From Watersipora subatra (Eukaryota; Bryozoa; Gymnolaemata; Cheilostomatida; Watersiporidae): a stretch of 64,000 bases of DNA. The stretch lies in the NCBI RefSeq assembly GCF_963576615.1, contig NC_088708.1, forward strand, positions 66,194,672 to 66,258,671, in the 5' to 3' direction. Below the pieces are notes generated by a model. The model made no database searches, had not been told where the DNA came from, and saw only the letters and a list, made by a program, of their open reading frames with translations. Of the stretch, positions 62,993 through 64,000 are shown in pieces. Made by a program: the position numbers and the translations under genes. Within the stretch, counting starts at the first letter, position 1. Each line of letters starts with the position of its first letter.

Positions 62993-64000
62993 CTGCATTG
63001 AAACTACTGAAAAACAGGCCTCAACATTTCTTTTGTATATATTCAGTGCTAGCTATGCACATATATAAGGCCTAATAAAATTTCTATGTAAATGTGATAT
63101 TACAAGGGCAAAAAATAAATAGGCTTATGTACATCTAAAAACGTTTTGACAGCTATAAGACAGAATTGAAATCTGTCTCGACAATACAAATACCATACTG
63201 AGATTGTGCAGCTGATACTACTGTTAATATATAAAAGGTTTAAGTTGAGCCGCAATAATGCAGGCTGGTTAGGCGATAGGAGTTGTCCTACCCAAATCAG
63301 ATTTGACTGACTCTATGTTGCCCGGGTGCTGGAAACTTGCACAGTCCTCACATATGATACTATGTCTATTCAAGGTATAGCACTCTTACTGGTAAATATG
63401 ATGCAAGATTTCTGCTGACTTCATAAACCAGTAAGGAAATAAACTTTACAGGCTGGGCAGAAGTAATTAAAATTCAAAGTTAAAGGGCAGCAATTGACCT
63501 GACCTCTTTATAGAGCGTCTTACCAAGAGTTCACACAAGCTGCAGTTTTAGAGTAAACAAGGAGTTGATGAGGACACTTGAAGGTTCTTTGAATGCTTTC
63601 ATTTTGGTAAGAAAAGGGAGCGCATTTCCTGAGACGGCTGGCCGGCTGAGCCACCCCAACATTTTAGTGATTTTCGGCGGCTAGGTACTAAGAGTTGCAG
63701 TCTAAGCTCATTCACTTGGAATTTCCAACAGCTAATTTACTAGCAACTGGCATTCTATATTGTCTCCGCGGTGATCTCGCCAAATGTGTGATCTTGTGAG
63801 ACTCTGTTAAGACTCGGAAACTGAACTTTATTGCGTATAGCGGGGTGGGAAGAAGACCCCTCAAACTTGTATTTTCCTTATCATAACATAACCAAATCAA
63901 AAATTCGACAAGGAGCATTATGAAGCAGGCTTGTCTAAATAATCTTCTAATATTACACATATATAAAGATGTTGAAATAGATACAGATTCAGTTGTGAAA
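62993..64000. other. Gene C intron (upstream exons outside the window)
   Basis: No W-x-D/LIWDP-type nAChR exon is visible up to the window edge. A stretch at 63255-63340 (GGCTGGTTAGGCGATAGGAG) is loosely tRNA/SINE-like. Confidence 0.4.

Overview
This is a stretch of an AT-rich animal (metazoan) nuclear genome. Genes are split into short exons with GT/AG introns. The gaps between exons are full of minisatellites and decayed transposons. The dominant gene family is the nicotinic acetylcholine receptor (nAChR) family, present as a local cluster. That, together with the many minisatellites, suits an invertebrate, plausibly a lophotrochozoan, but the sequence alone does not fix the species. All exon models below were built by eye from conserved motifs, splice sites and phase matching.

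Layout, all genes on the minus strand. 791-14006: 5' part of an unrecognised multi-exon gene (10 exons, 281 codons) whose 3' end lies left of the window. 15864-34666: a complete alpha-type nAChR gene (gene A, 9 exons, 545 aa). 40394-48502: a second complete alpha-type nAChR gene (gene B, 9 exons, 627 aa) with a large N-terminal extension. About 51840-53270: a decayed relic of an nAChR gene. 57658-62992: the 3' three exons of a third alpha-type nAChR gene (gene C), whose 5' exons lie right of the window. All three receptors keep the Cys-loop, the vicinal cysteine pair, the aromatic agonist-box residues and four membrane segments. Gene A has an altered pore, with Phe instead of Leu at M2 position 9'.

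Mobile DNA: a hAT-type element with an exact 8-bp target duplication (2519-3716), a piggyBac-type MITE with TTAA flanks (5438-5663), a TIR element with TAA flanks (28386-29653), four Helitron2/Helentron-like elements with a 3' hairpin and CTAG end (23333-25179, 55748-56783, 59650-61124, 61659-62660), three 3' fragments of non-LTR reverse transcriptases, and possible SINEs.

The most unusual observation is that several minisatellites look like tandem copies of a 5' splice site. At the M2-exon donor of genes B and C, and at a donor-like site in the nAChR relic, the exon-intron junction itself is repeated about 8-26 times, often with intact GTGAGT or GTAAGT in each unit. Gene A has a two-copy version, with in-frame donors 18 bp apart. 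In gene C the unit is exactly 45 bp, so use of alternative donors would add 15-residue blocks to the M2-M3 linker without breaking frame.
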